Assembly: GCA_029747015.1 (NCBI GenBank)
Contig: JAKOGI010001255.1
Coordinates: forward strand, 124,001-188,000
Source of the DNA: Carnegiea gigantea
Lineage: Eukaryota; Streptophyta; Magnoliopsida; Caryophyllales; Cactaceae
Reading direction: 5' to 3'
Length of the DNA stretch: 64,000 nucleotides
Numbering within the stretch: the first letter of the stretch is position 1; every line of letters begins with the position of its first letter. The notes under the pieces were generated by a model. That model had not been told where the DNA came from and made no database searches. It saw only the letters and a list, made by a program, of their open reading frames with translations. Positions 34,520-47,458 of the stretch are shown in pieces. The position numbers were made by a program, and so were the translations under genes.

Positions 34520-37500
34520 TGTAACGGCCCGAACCTTCCGAATCTAAAGTCAAGCTAATTACCTCGTATTATATTAATCATGAATTAATCAAGTTGGGCG
34601 CCGCATTTCGCTTTAGTACTTTATACATGTGTGTCTATTTATGCAACTGCAAGCTGAAATGATAGAGTGGCTTTACAATGAATTTTGTTACACACCCGAA
34701 TAACCAATTCAAATATTCATAAAGACTCAAATGCTAGCCAAAAAAAAATGAGCCCAATTGTTGAGTGAGTAATTTTAGAAAGAATAAACATAGCAATAAT
34801 CATATATACACAAATAAATATAGCAACAATGCAACAATAATAATAAAATAAGGTATACATATATATATATATATATATATAGAAAAGTGTGAGGAGTAAC
34901 AATTAAAAAAAAAAATTCTTCTTTCAAAATTTTACACCTAAATGGTGTAAAATTTAATTCACAAATTTTAGTCAAGAAATTAGTCCCAAAATATATAGAT
35001 GCATATATACATAGGAAAAAAAAGGGGAGAGGTAGATAATTAGGATGAATTATGAAGAATCTAGATCATTAAAGGACTAATGAGACAGAATGGAAAAAAA
35101 ATAGAAATGACAATAAAAGTAAACCAAACCAAAAACCCCACTTGAATTCACCCAAAGAAAAAGAAAAACCCTAACCCGTGAAACCCCCCTGCCCAGCCAA
35201 AACAAAGCCCCCTTCCCCTGTTTGATTGCTCACCTGTTTGTCGCCGGCCTGGCCACTGGACATTGTCCAGGCACCGACTGTCGACCTGTGGAACCACCGC
35301 CAACCCCAACCCAGCAACACCACTATCTCTATCTCCATCTTACTCTATTTGGGTTCAAAAGGTGAAACCCTAACTTTCCATAAATTGGATTTTTGTTTGT
35401 TTTAGGATTGAATTTTTGCAGTAAGTGATGTATTTAGCTTTAGTAAGAATCAATTGTAATTTCCTTAAATTCTTTTGGACATTGGAAATGAATTTGGAAG
35501 GCTTGGATACTGAGAGAGGAATGTGGTGAGTGAAGGTTTGGAGATTATGTTGGATTTTAGTTTGTTTATGATGATTTAATGATATTTAGATTAATTTTAA
35601 GGAATGATTGAATGAAATTAGTGGGTTATGTATGTTGGATGTGTATGCTATGTCATGAGTGTTGATTAGGGTTTGTGAGTGAGGTGTAAAGATTTTGCTT
35701 GATCATGTTATTTTAATGATGTTGAGATTGATTTTAATGCATATTAGAATGAGATTAAAGTGAAATATATGTTGGACGGATGAGTTGGGGCTATGAACTT
35801 GATGGGTTAGGGTTATGGCTTGAATGAAATTTAAATTGATTATGTTGAGTTATTAGTGTTTAAATGAGTAAAGTGATGATTAAATAGATATATATGTGTA
35901 TATGTGTATAAGGTTAATGTGTGGAAGTATACTATGAACTTAGTGGCCAATGATGATGGTGAAGAAGAGGATGGGAAGACAATAAAAGGGCCATGGGTGC
36001 TTTCAAGTTTTAAGCTAGATGTGAAACTTAATGAAGCTACAAAATTGGGGTGATAAAGGAGTGAGGGTGTTTGTTAGTAATCTTGATGCTATTAGATTAA
36101 TATAGGTTAGTGACTTAATGTAGAAGAGTGGGCAGCTTGAGGGTTTAATAATGATCTCGGTAAGAAAATAACAACACTTCTAACGATTAGCTACTAACGA
36201 TATTGTTATACCAACTAATGTGACAAAAGTATTAATATTCATAATATTTTAAGAGTAGCTACACTACGACTAATAATAATAATCATAATCAAGAACTACA
36301 TTAATCCTAAAAATTGAGACAAGTAAACGATATTAACGAGCTCATAATAACATAGCAATTCGAATGATAATGACGATAACGTCTATATTAATAAACACAA
36401 GGTGAGTCATACCGTTACACTATTATAACATCCATTAAACAAGCGTTAGTAGTATGAAAGAGAAGAACGAAAACAAAAATAAATTAAGTTAATAATAATT
36501 TTTATGCTAATAATGAAAAGAGATGTCGAGGGAATTTAAATTATTCATTAAGTCAAGAAATTTAATAAAATTTCTTAATCTCACACTAATCAAAGAATTA
36601 CATGTTTGGAGTAGAAGTTAGGCCACCTCTGTCACTTCAAGCTACTAAAAAGCGACTTTTACTAAAATGTAGAGAGACTTTCAAAGACCAGATATGTACA
36701 TTATCTGTGCTCCTCGAAAACTCACATGTTTCTCAAACTATACAAAATCAATATAATGTTCATATAATAAATCGTCTTATGCAATGTTTTGTCACCTAAG
36801 CAAGTGGCCCCATCAGTTATCAATCATCAGGGCTCATGCCCTTCAATTTACTCGTGCGGCTGCGATTCAAGCTTTCTGATTGGCCTATGAGGTGTGCACC
36901 TATCTCAAGATCACTTCAGGCATTGACAAGGGTCCACTTCCAGATAATAATCAACAAATCTACTTTACTTGCACATTCTCTCTCTCATGTTTGTAAAACA
37001 AAACTTTTTGAAATGTGAGTACCCAACTAATTAAACACAAAACTTATTTTACTACATAGGAATGTACGTGCTGAGTTTCGGCTCATTATTCGAACATTTT
37101 TGGTGTTTTCTATTTTAAGTATAGGTTTAGTGAGCAGTCCCCCTCCTTGCAAGCCAAATGGTAGTAAGAAATGAAAGAGAGTTGTAATTCCTTTTTCTAA
37201 GGATTCACTAACCAAATGCTCCCAGTGATTTGTAGGCTAGCATCCCTAAAAACCTACTGGTTGTGTATTTTGGACGTTGAGTTCATTAGTATTTGATAGT
37301 TATACGCTGAGTTATCAAGTGTACCATGATTTAAATAAGTTATCGAATGTATGTTTATTTCCAATGTTGGTAAATCAAGTGATGATGTGGGTAACACAGT
37401 GTTATAGGTAGTTTAACTAGCCTTGTTCTGTTACGAAATGGCGGCAATGCCTCCAATTAAGACACTTTCGCTGCAAACCAATACTAAATAAGTGATTAAG

Positions 37501-37537
37501 TTGGAATAATCAGGCATTAGGGATTGGGGGCATTACA
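34520..37537 (+). repeat. Left LTR of element D
   Basis: 3018 bp from TGTAACGGCC to GGGGGCATTACA. It contains a (TA)n run near 34857-34880 and a C-rich leader at 35140-35350. It aligns with 43382-44102 plus 54941-55973 up to about 36290; beyond that the right copy is missing. Confidence 0.85.
34857..34881 (+). repeat. (TA)n microsatellite in the left LTR of element D
   Basis: About 12 TA units. The right LTR has only ATATATAT at the same place, so the run expanded after insertion. Confidence 0.85.
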
Positions 37538-37540
37538 ATT

Positions 37541-37555
37541 GTGATATCAGAGCCA
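37541..37555 (+). promoter_or_regulatory. Primer-binding site of element D (tRNA-Met type)
   Basis: TGTGATATCAGAGCCA follows the LTR end TTACAAT; it differs from the initiator Met primer site TGGTATCAGAGCCA by a small change near its 5' end. Confidence 0.75.
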
Positions 37556-37697
37556 GGTTTGTGAACCTCTATGAGCATTAGGATGCGTAAGGGTTAGGAT
37601 GCAAGGTCTCAGGACAATAATATAGGTAAATCATGTTTTCTAGGGAATATATGCGGGAATGTGGTTTACTCCTCCTTTTTGTTGTTTTTATGTTTAG

Positions 37698-38427
37698 ATG
37701 AATCATCCAGGAGTACCCGTAGACTCATATACTATTCACATGGCACTAGGGACTTCAGTAGCAGCCCATATCTCCGCCTTGCATACGACCATGGTGGCCC
37801 ACATGCAGGATCCTTTTTCCGAGTTCCATGATGTGCTGGCTCACACCCACAGACTTTTGAGGACTTTGCCCCTTACCACTTTGTGGCATGAGTTTAGGTT
37901 GCGATATCATGACTTTACGACCACAGGAGATTCAGGGGCTGATAGGAGCGGTTTCAGATCCTAGGGGCCTGGACCGTGCTCACCAGGGAGTTATTGCCTA
38001 GGGTGGAGTAAGAGTTGAGGGGTATTTCCTATGAGTTTCTCTCATGTATTTTCCCCATCCCTCGATGATTTCAACCTCGCCTCTTCCAACCTAGAGCCCA
38101 CCACCCCTGCAGCCTCCTGCTCAACAGCCACCTGTTCCTCCACCACAGGCTTGCTTAGGAGATGCCACTCATTCGTCAAAGAGTTCAGATGCTTTTGGCG
38201 AGATTCATATGGTCATGGATGTGCTGAGTTCTCCTGAGTTGATAAAGGTGGGTTTAACAGAGGAGGAGGATGAGCCTGTGCCGCATGAGCCAGTAGAGGA
38301 GCATCTAAAGGATCAAAAGGGTGATCCTGATTATGAGGATTCAGATATTTCTGATGTTAATAGTGACTTGGGAGTGGAGGACGATGATTCTTCCGGCCTC
38401 AGTTACGATCCATCTCAGGATCCTTAG
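37698..38427 (+). other. Leader frames of element D, possible decayed upstream ORF
   Basis: Two open frames (37698-37964 and 38209-38427) lie between the primer site and gag. The second is strongly acidic: EEEDEPVPHEPVEEHLK, then a D/S-rich tail ending DPSQDP. Acidic upstream ORFs are known in some Tekay/Del elements, but I recognise no domain, and the region 37980-38200 breaks the frame. It may have been the N-terminal extension of gag. Treat as hypothetical. Confidence 0.35.
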
Positions 38428-38906
38428 AGTTGACCTTTTTTTTTTGGGTTGTGGGCCTTTGATTTTTGCTAGTATGTGTCGTACAGCTAGTGTGGGGAGA
38501 TATTCTTTTTGCGCATTACATGTATATATGATGTATATAGGTAGGCTAACCTAACCAGCTATGATGATATAATCCACCTTTTCTTTTTGGGTTTGGGCTA
38601 GATTTGACTTGGCAGATGACTCAAGTTAGATAGTGCAGTAGGGGACTAGGTTAGGAATCTGAGCTAAAATGCACGAGATACTAACACAATGCATTGTAAC
38701 ATTCTTTTGGCAATCTTTATGGATATGTTAATGCAATGAAAGTAATGTTTGAGTTAAATTGAGCTTCAATTTTGAATGATTACTACTTTATCATAATGTC
38801 ATGCAAATTTAGATAATAAACTTTGTTTATGTAATTCAGTATTTTAGAGTCTGTAAATAACAATCTGAATAGCAAGTAAGATGAATCTCAGGGTTCAAGC
38901 AATCAA

Positions 38907-39930
38907 GTGAATGAGAACCCCCAACAAAAACCTAGTGGAGGCCCAACGGTAGCTCTGGAGGTGTCTAGTAATGAGGAAGACGTGGATTATTGGAAAACTT
39001 TGCTAATCGAGTTGATGAAAAGGATTCCTCCTATACCCCCTGTACCTCTAGAAAACCCTCAAAAGTCTAATAAACTAGCTAATAGGGTAGCCCAATACGG
39101 GAACCTTGATCCTGTAGAACTGGAAGACCGAATTAGAAGAATGGAAAAGATATTGGCAGCAGTTAATGTACCTAAAGAGAAAAAGGTGAACATATGGACT
39201 TCGTATTTAGCTGGTGAAGCAGATATCTGGTGGAATACTATGAAAGATAAGTTACAAGGATTTGAGCTTACTTGGGCTAAATTTCTTGAGGAGATTAGGG
39301 CTAAGTTCTACCTGATCATAGTTCACCAATAGAAAGAGAAGGAGTTCATGGAGTTAAAGATGAGTGGTAAAATGACGGTAATGCAATATGCCTATAAGTT
39401 TACGGAGTTATCAAGATTCGCTCTAGATATTGTAGCATCTGAAATGAGAAGGTTTGAAGAAGGTTTAGCCTTTATATTCGAAATCAATTAGTAGGCCAAC
39501 CAATTCAGACTTATCAGCAGTTCTATGAAAGAGCTGCTGAGGTGGATGAGTGAAGGGTGAGTTAAGAACTTTGAACCCAGCAAATAAGAAGAGTAAGTAG
39601 AATGATCATGGTACATCAAGTGAGAGTGTGGCTCAGAAGAAACCCGATGTTGGCCCCACTAAGAATCATCCAGCGGCATCAACGAAACCTTGTGCCAAGT
39701 GTGGATGGACAAACCATACTACAGCCAAGTGCCGTATAGGTAATAACAATTGCATGTGGTGTGGAAGCCCTGAGCATTCAATTGCCACTTGCCCTAGAAG
39801 ACAGAAGGTCATGGAAAAGGGAGCTGCAAGGCTTGTACCACCGCCATGTCAAGCAACCCTACCCTCTAAACCCCCAATGGCAGGGCGAGCTTACATAATG
39901 AGTAAAAAAGGAAGCCGTAGTCTCTGGTAC
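38907..39930 (+). pseudogene. gag of element D, disrupted
   Basis: The N-terminal open frame (38907-39332) carries the Retrotrans_gag pattern around AGEADIWWNTMKDKL and FELTWAKFLEEIRAKF. After a stop at 39330 the fold continues as FMELKMSGKMTVMQYAYKF. Two zinc knuckles with intact CCHC residues follow: CAKCGWTNHTTAKC (39691-39732) and CMWCGSPEHSIATC (39751-39792). Gag packages the element RNA in cytoplasmic particles. Stops and a frameshift near 39905 separate it from the protease frame. Confidence 0.8.
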
Positions 39931-39934
39931 AGTT

Positions 39935-42900
39935 ACCAGTGGAACTCTCGTTTTAAATTCAAAACCATTTTGCATTTTGTTTGATTCGGGTGTTACTTAT
40001 TCACTTATATCCACCTGAGCTGCATTGCAATTGAATTTGGAAAAAAAAAAAATAAAGATTGAACAAATGACAGGATTAGTTTGCCAAATGGGCAATTGAT
40101 AGAATGCCCTATTCTTTATAAACATATTCCTATTGTGATTGCCGAACATGAGTTCCCTAGGGACTTGATCTAGTTTGATATGTCAGAATTTGACATAATC
40201 TTGGAAATGGACTGGTTGATTACACATGAGGCAAACATAGATTGTAGAAACCTTAAGGCCACTCTAAAGAATCAAGAAGCTCAAGAAGTATGTTTCTATA
40301 GGGAAAGACTTAGGAAGGAGTATTATATAATTTCAATTATAAAGATAGGTAGGTTGCTAAGACAATGGTGCAGAGGATATTTATGTTATGCTATTGAGGT
40401 TAAAGAAGATGAGATAAAAATAAAAAATATTCCAGTAGTTTGTGAATTTTCGGATGTTTTCCTTGAGGAGTTGTCGGGTGTGCTTTCTTAAAGGGAGATT
40501 GATTTTGAGTTTGAGTTAATTCTTGGTGTGCAACCTATTTCAAAAGCTCTATATAGGATGGCCCCAACCGAACTCAAGGAATTGAAAATCCAGTTAGATG
40601 AGTTATTACAAAAAAGGTTTATCAGGCCAAGTGTTTCACCCTAGGGAGCCTCAGTGTTATTTGTGAAGAAAAACGATGGAACCTTAAGGTTGTGCATGGA
40701 TGTCAGGAGTTAAATAGAATAACCATTAAGAACAAGTACCCTTTGCCTCAGATAGATGATATGTTTGATCAATGGCAAGGAGCTGGGGTATTTTTGAAGA
40801 TCGATCTGAGGTCTGGCTATCATCAGCTTAGAATTAAACCAGAAGATATTCCTAAAACAACCTTCAGAACTAGATATGGTCATTATGAGTTTACTGTAAT
40901 GCCTTTTGGGCTTACCAATGCTGCTGCTACATTTATGGATCTCATGAATAAAGTTTTTAGACCTTATTTGGATAAATTTGTAGTGGTTTTTATAGATGAC
41001 ATTCTGATATACTCTAAGGACAAGCACGAACATGTGGATCATTTGAGGACTGTGTTATAAACCTTGAGGGAGCATCAGATATATGCTAAGCTGAAAAAGT
41101 GTGACTTTTGGTTAACCGAAGTAACATTTTTGGGGCATCTAGTTTCTAACGAAGGAATCAAAGTTGATCCTCAGAAGATAAGGGTGGTTACCGAATGGCT
41201 AAAGCCCACCAATGTGATAGAAGTAAGGAGTTTTCTGGGTTTAGCAGGATATTACAGGAGATTCGTGAAAGATTTTTCAAAAATAGCATCCTCACTAACC
41301 AACTTGTTAAAGAAAACCACTAAATTCGAGTGGTTAGACAAGTGCAAGTAGGCATTCCAAGAACTGAAGAGACACTTAACAACAACGCTTATCCTTAACT
41401 TGCCCCATAGAAGGAAAAGAGTACACTATTTGTAGCGATGCTTCTAAGAATGGGTTAGGTTGTGTATTAATATAAGATGAAAAGGTAATAGCCTATGCCT
41501 CTACGCAACTCAAGCCTTATGAAAAGAACTACCCAACCCATGACTTGGAGTTAGCTGTTGTAGTTTTTACCTTAAAAATCTGGTGACACTACCTATATGA
41601 GGTGTCACGCAAGACTTAAACTGACCACCAAAGCTTGAAGTACATCTTTACTCAAAAGGAGATCAATTTAAGGTAGCGACGATTGTTAGAATTGCTTAAG
41701 GATTATGATTTACAAATTCAATATCATCCTGGAAAGGCGAATGTGGTAGCAACTACACTCATTAGAGAAAACCAACATGGTTTAAACACAATGATATATA
41801 CCCAACCTGACATTCTAAGGGAACTTGAAAATATGGGTATCAAACTCATGTTACCAGGGTATATAGATAGGTTGTTGTCAGCATTAGAGGTGTAATCTTC
41901 CATAATAGAAGAAATTGAGGTAAGTTAAAAGGTTGATGCAAAGCTGGAGAAGCCTAGATATAATGTTGCACAGGGCCTAATTTTGTAATACATAAAGATA
42001 GAACCTTACGGTTTCAAAATAGACTGTGCATACCCAATAAAGAGGAGTTAAAAAGAACGATTTTAGGAAAAGCCTATAATACTCGATACTCAGTGCCCCC
42101 AGAAGGAGCAAAAATGCATAGGGATCTGAGGCAATTCTTCTGGTGGGATAACATCAAAAGAGAGATGGCAGAATATGTAGATAAATGTCTGATGTGTCAA
42201 AAGGTAAAAGCTGAACATTAGTGCCCTGTAGGCAAATTGAGGCCTTTAGTGATTTGTACCTAAAAGTGGGATTCAATTTCAATGGATTATATTATAGGAT
42301 TGCCCCTTTCTGCTTCGAAGAAGAATACTATTAGGCCATTGTGAACAGACTTAGCAAATCTACCCATTTTATACCAATTCATGACACTTGGGGTGTTGAG
42401 AGACCAGCACAGTTGTATGTGAAGGAAATAGTTTGATTGTACGGCATACCAAGATATAGTGTTTGATCGAGACCAAAGGTTTCAAGCTCGGTTAAGGCAA
42501 GCTCTGCAAAAAGCTTTTGGCGCCAAGTTAAATTTTAGTAGTTCATACTGCCATGAGACTGATGGAAAAACTGAGAGAGTAAATCAAATCCTGGAGGATA
42601 TGCTTAGCATATGTGTGCTTGACTTTCAGGGAAAGTTGGAACATTATTTACCATTGGTGGAGTTCTCTTATAATAATAGCCATTAAATCCACCATTAAGA
42701 TGGCCCCTTTTGAAGCACTGTAGGAGAAAGTGCAGAACTCCATTGTGTTGGAGTGAGCTCGATGAAGCATTAACCATAGGGCCTAGGTTGGTTTAAGAGA
42801 CTACTGAGATGGTAAGGAAGATTCAAGAACATATCAAAGCATCCTAGAGCCGACAGAAAAGTTATGCTGACAAAAAGAGAAGACTATTAGAGTTTCAAGT

Positions 42901-43330
42901 GGGAGATAAAGTATTTTTAAAGGTACCCCCAGTTAAAGGAGTGAGCAATTTCAACCTCAGGGGCAAGCTGAGCCCTAGATATATCGGCCCTTATCAAATT
43001 ATCAAGAGGTTAAATCCTATGGCTTACAGATTGGATTTACCAACAAAAGTTGAGCATGTGCACAATGTTTTTCATATTTCACAGCTCAAAAAATATGTTC
43101 CGGATCCAAATCATGTCATCATGATAGAACCAGTAGAGGTCACTGAGAATCTAATGTGCGAGGAGCATCTTGTTCAAATACTAGACTACAGAGTTAAACA
43201 ACTCCGGAAGAAAAGCATTCCTTTGGTGAAGGTTCTGTGGGCCAACTATACTTCATCTGAGGTCATATAGGAGACCAAGGAGAACATGAGAAGCAAATAC
43301 CCATGCCAATTTGAGGTACAGTCGAGGTTT
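39935..43330 (+). pseudogene. pol of element D (protease-RT-RNase H-integrase), disrupted
   Basis: The protease active-site triad DSG is at 39983-39991 (ILFDSGVTYSLIS). The protease-RT linker shows FDIILEMDWL and IDCRN. The reverse transcriptase (40545-41060) has [34 protein letters not shown] and the catalytic FIDD at 40989-41000. RNase H is recognisable by [14 protein letters not shown]. The integrase has a finger ending DKCLMCQKVK (near 42200), WDSISMDYI, and KLNFSSSYCHETDGKTERVN. The tail ends with HNVFHISQLKKYV and a chromodomain-like segment. In-frame stops occur at least at 40491, 41060, 41351, 41895 and 43270. Confidence 0.85.
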
Positions 43331-43367
43331 CTTTTAATTCTGCAAGCTTCAAGGACGAAACTTATTT

Positions 43368-43380
43368 TAAGGGGGGAAAG
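43368..43380 (+). promoter_or_regulatory. Polypurine tract of element D
   Basis: TTAAGGGGGGAAA lies immediately before CTGTAACGGCC, the start of the right LTR. Confidence 0.75.
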
Positions 43381-43381
43381 C

Positions 43382-44102
43382 TGTAACGGCCCGAACCTCC
43401 CGAACCTTAAATCATGCTAATTACCTCGCATTGTATTAATCACGAATTAATCAAGTTAGGCGTCGTATTTTGCTTTAGTACTTTATACATGTGTGTCTAT
43501 TTATGCAACTGCAGGTTGAAATGACAGAGTAGCTTTAAAATGAATTTCATTACACACACCAATAATCGATTCGAATATTCATAAAGACTCAAACACTAAC
43601 AAAAAAAATTAGCCCAATTATTGAGTGAGTAATTTTGGAAATCACAAAAATAGAAATAATCATATATACACAAATAAATATAGCAACAATACAACAAATA
43701 AAATAAGGTATACATATATATGGAAAAGTGTGAGGAGTAATAATTGAAGAAAAAATTTCTTCTTCAAAATTTTACACCCAAATGGTGTAAAATTTAATTC
43801 ACAAATTTTAGTTAAGAAATTAGTCACAAGATATATAGATGCATATATACATTGAAAAAAAAAAGGGGGGGAGGTAGATGATTAGGATGAATTATGAAGA
43901 ATCTAGATCATTAAAGGACTAATGAGATAGAATGGAAAAAAAATAAAAATGACAATAAAAGTAAACCAAACTAAAAACCCCACTCGAATTCATCAAAAAA
44001 ATAAAAAATAAAAACCCCAACCTGTAAAACCCCCTACCCAGCCAAAACGGAGCCCCCCTTCCCTGTTTGTCTGCTCGCCTATCTGACGCCGGCCTGGCCA
44101 TT
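43382..44102 (+). repeat. Right LTR of element D, first part
   Basis: Closely matches 34520-35250 and ends at GGCCTGGCCATT, where element C begins. Confidence 0.85.
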
Positions 44103-47100
44103 TGATAAGTCCTTTAAGTGCACGCTATTTTGAGGTCATTTGGTGTCATTTTAGGGAGAATTATGTACTTTATGTTATAATTTATACTCCTTTTTTGGTT
44201 TTACACTCGAGTATGGATCTTTTCTGTGTTTTAAAGGTTTTTAGACCATTTTACCCCAAAGTTGATCATAATTGACTGTAATTTAACTCCCCACAGACAC
44301 CCCTAAGTCACTATGTCCGTGGAAGAAAGAAAGAACAGAAGATTATAGAGACAGAGCTCACCACGAATTGTCCGTGGTGAAGGCCATAGTCCGTGGTAAG
44401 GCCATAACTGTAAGCCTGTTCGTTTTTGTTCATTATGTGGCTGAGGTTTATCGTGTTCCTCTTTAAGTAGAGTCATTTTTGCAACATAGAAGAGACACAC
44501 AGTAGAAAAGAAACTCTTTCTCTCTGATGTGGATTTTGTGTTTAGTTTTAAAACCCCTTTTTATTTGCAGGTGCACAAGGTTAATTATAGACCAGCAAGT
44601 ATAAGATGTCGGTCCCACAAGGAACAATAGCGATTTCAAATTTAACTTTTTCAATTATAAAGAATAATTCAATTGAGGAGTTCAATTATCAATGTGGATT
44701 AGGGGAACAAAAGAAAAGCAAATGTATCAAGTAGAGAGAAAACAGATTAGAGAATGATCTAGACTTTGGATTTCACCATTGATGCAAATATTGATTTCCT
44801 AATTCAAATGGGAATTTAATTTGTCTCTTGTTCAACTTAAGCTACAAGCATTAGGTCATAAATTAAAAAGATGATTGTAATTATCAAATGAGATTATTTA
44901 TCTAGAGGGTTAGCATGAATCATTCTTTTTAGACATAACTCATTTAATTTCTAGAATAAATTATTCAATTTTAACAATTATAATTTTAAGTCCAATTGCA
45001 AAACATCATGTTAGCCTACAAGGTCTAATATTCATTCGAGATAGCAAATTAAACTATTATAATCAACATAATTAATCAATAGTATTAAGATGCATGAATA
45101 AGTTAAGATCAAGTATGAACTCAAAATTATGTAATGAAAGATATAAGAATAACCCTATAAGAAATTAGCAAAACCAATATTATTGTCAAGGACCCATCCT
45201 AATCCTACAAGAGCATTCTAGCCAGCCATAGTTAGGAAAAACACCATTGAAATTGGTATAGTTCACTTCCTATGTCCAAAATGTAGCACTCAATTACATA
45301 AAATGATAAAATTAAGTATAACCTCTCAAATGTGACTCACAAATAAGATGAAGAGAAAAATAGCTAATTTCAATCTTATTTTCTTCTAAACCCCTCAACT
45401 CAAATGATTTTATCGTACAAAATACTCTCTATGTTCTTAAAATAATAGAAGATGGAAGATAGAAGAATGCTTGGATGCTTGAATGGGTGAATGGATGGAT
45501 GAATGAATGGATGTGTGGATGCTTAAACCCATAGCCCCTTTTTATAGTGGAGCATGAACCTCTCTTGATGCCCAAAAATTAATGAAAATTAATTTTAATA
45601 AATATTTTAGCTGTTATGATGCATATGAAAAGGCTAGTCTTAAGCTAAAAATTAATTTTTGTTATTTGCATTTGACTAGGTTAATAATTAGCCATGTGGG
45701 AAATAAGGCTCTTGGAAAAGAAATTGAGCTACTTCGAGTGATGGGCCGCTGAGCTCAGTTGGGAGAACAGGCCCATTTAGGCAAGGGAAAGAAGAAAGAG
45801 AGAAGGGTCGTTGGGGCTGCTATCTGGCTGAGCTAACGGGCCTATGCGTGAGGGAGAGGAATGAGAAGGAGAGAGGCACTGGCGAGCCGGTGTAGCTAAG
45901 CGGGAAGGCGGTGGAGTTGGGCCAGGCCGAACGGAGGGAGAGGCAAAAAGAGACGATGTTAGATTAGGGGGAAAGCACAACGAGATCGCAGGTTATAGAA
46001 GACAGGCTCAGGCAAACTGGAGAATGAGGCTGGGGAGGATAGAAGGCTTGGATGTTGGATTATGGGCCATGGCTGAATAGGCCTATGCTGAGCAGAGAGT
46101 GAGAGAGTAGGGAGTGGATGCTTTTGGTTTCTGGAAGGCACGACTGGGCCACGATCTGGGGCTCACAAATGGCCCAGATGGTGGGGGTAAGAGAGGGAGG
46201 CTGGCGGGCTGGGCATGCAGGATCAAGCCACAAACTAGGTTGCCAGAATTGCCCCACACAGTCTTGTACTCCTTTTCTTCTTTTTCTTGTTTTTTGGGCT
46301 TGGACTCTAGGCACTACACATGTGGAAAATCTAAGTAGAATTGAACAACTCCGCCTAAATTCTTTTATTTTATTTTTTCTTAAAAATTACATAAAATACG
46401 TTTTATTTACTCATAAAATTATATTTCAAGGACTTAAAAGTAGGTAAAATGAATGGTAAAAGTTCATACAAAATATGAATTATTACTCTCTAGTTTTTCC
46501 ATTCTTTTCCATTTTTTCTAAGTTTAGTTTAGATTTTTAGTAGTTTTGAGTATTAGTGTTGAAGAAGTGCTTGCTGTTTGGAGCCCTTGCAAAGTTAGGA
46601 AACCCTTGAAGGATCTCCAATTGCGCTAAGTTTTCTTCTCTTAAAATTTGTTTAGATTTGTTAATTTAAACATGTGTGAGTAGTTTCTTAATCTAAGGAT
46701 TGTTAGCCAAGTATTGATGTTGGAATCTTTCATCTTTATTTAGCTGTACTTGTTCGTGATTAGGATTGGTTGAATTTTATCCTGTGTGTGAAATTGTTGT
46801 GATTGAATTTTGGCTACATTCATTTACTAATTCTAAATACTTAAGTGAATGATTGAAAAGTGAAGCTTGCTATTTGATTGACAAGATAGAACTTGACTTA
46901 GCAATACTTGAAAGAGATTCGCTTATTAAGAGGACTCTTTAGCAATCAAAAATCTATAACTTAGACTAAACAAAGACATTTGAACGAATGACGGGTTAGT
47001 TTATGCACTTCAGTTTATTTTGAAAAAAGATTGAGTTCTAAATGTGATTGCACCCCTTTCAATCTCCCATTATAGATCAAGTACATGATATATATTTCAT

Positions 47101-47309
47101 TGATCTACATCCTTACAAGATAAAACAAATCCCAAAAATGTTTTTAATTGATTGAATTTTTCAATTAGGTTATAATATCATTCAAACTCTCTGTTGAAAT
47201 TGTTTACTTAGCACTTTTATAGGATAAAACTCAATAGGTTACAATTTGTCTTCATGGGAATGATATCGTTACTAAACTACAACACCCGTGCACTTACGGG
47301 CTTAGTTTA
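44103..47309 (+). repeat. Left LTR of element C, with insertion
   Basis: Positions 44103-44524 and 46491-47309 together match the right LTR (53699-54940). CCGTGGTGA repeats lie at 44360-44400. The LTR end is CTTAGTTTA, a C-to-T change from the expected TCA. Confidence 0.85.
44525..46485 (-). mobile_element. Solo LTR (reverse orientation) inside the left LTR of element C
   Basis: 1961 bp begin TGATGTGG and end AATTATTA (expected ATCA). CTCTC flanks both sides (44520-44524 and 46486-46490). The pre-insertion sequence CTCTCTAG is preserved in the right LTR near 54118. Inside, AAGATGTCGGTCCCACAAGG marks the LTR end as in other gypsy LTRs, on the minus strand. Frames at 45777-46447 are chance ORFs in a G-rich part. 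Confidence 0.85.
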
Positions 47310-47315
47310 AGTTTT

Positions 47316-47333
47316 TGGTATCATTGCCCAGGA
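47316..47333 (+). promoter_or_regulatory. Primer-binding site of element C (Asp-tRNA type)
   Basis: TGGTATCATTGCCCAGGA aligns with the Athila primer site with six differences, four of them transitions in or next to former CpG positions. Confidence 0.65.
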
Positions 47334-47458
47334 CCAAATTTGTGGATAATGAGTTAGCCCTTGGAAATTGACTAAGCATTTTATCATTATTTGCTTTTTT
47401 CTTTATATTTTTTATTTTCGCTGGTAATTTTGTTGCTATTTTGCATATTTCTTCTTTA

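Noticed and set aside
37027..37215. 62-residue minus-strand ORF near the end of the left LTR of element D
   Set aside because: It lies within the LTR and has no domain.
40710..41042. 110-residue minus-strand ORF
   Set aside because: It is antisense to the RT of element D, whose motifs are clear on the plus strand.
45777..46447. Several overlapping ORFs on both strands
   Set aside because: They lie inside the solo LTR within element C; no known motif and strong overlap between strands.
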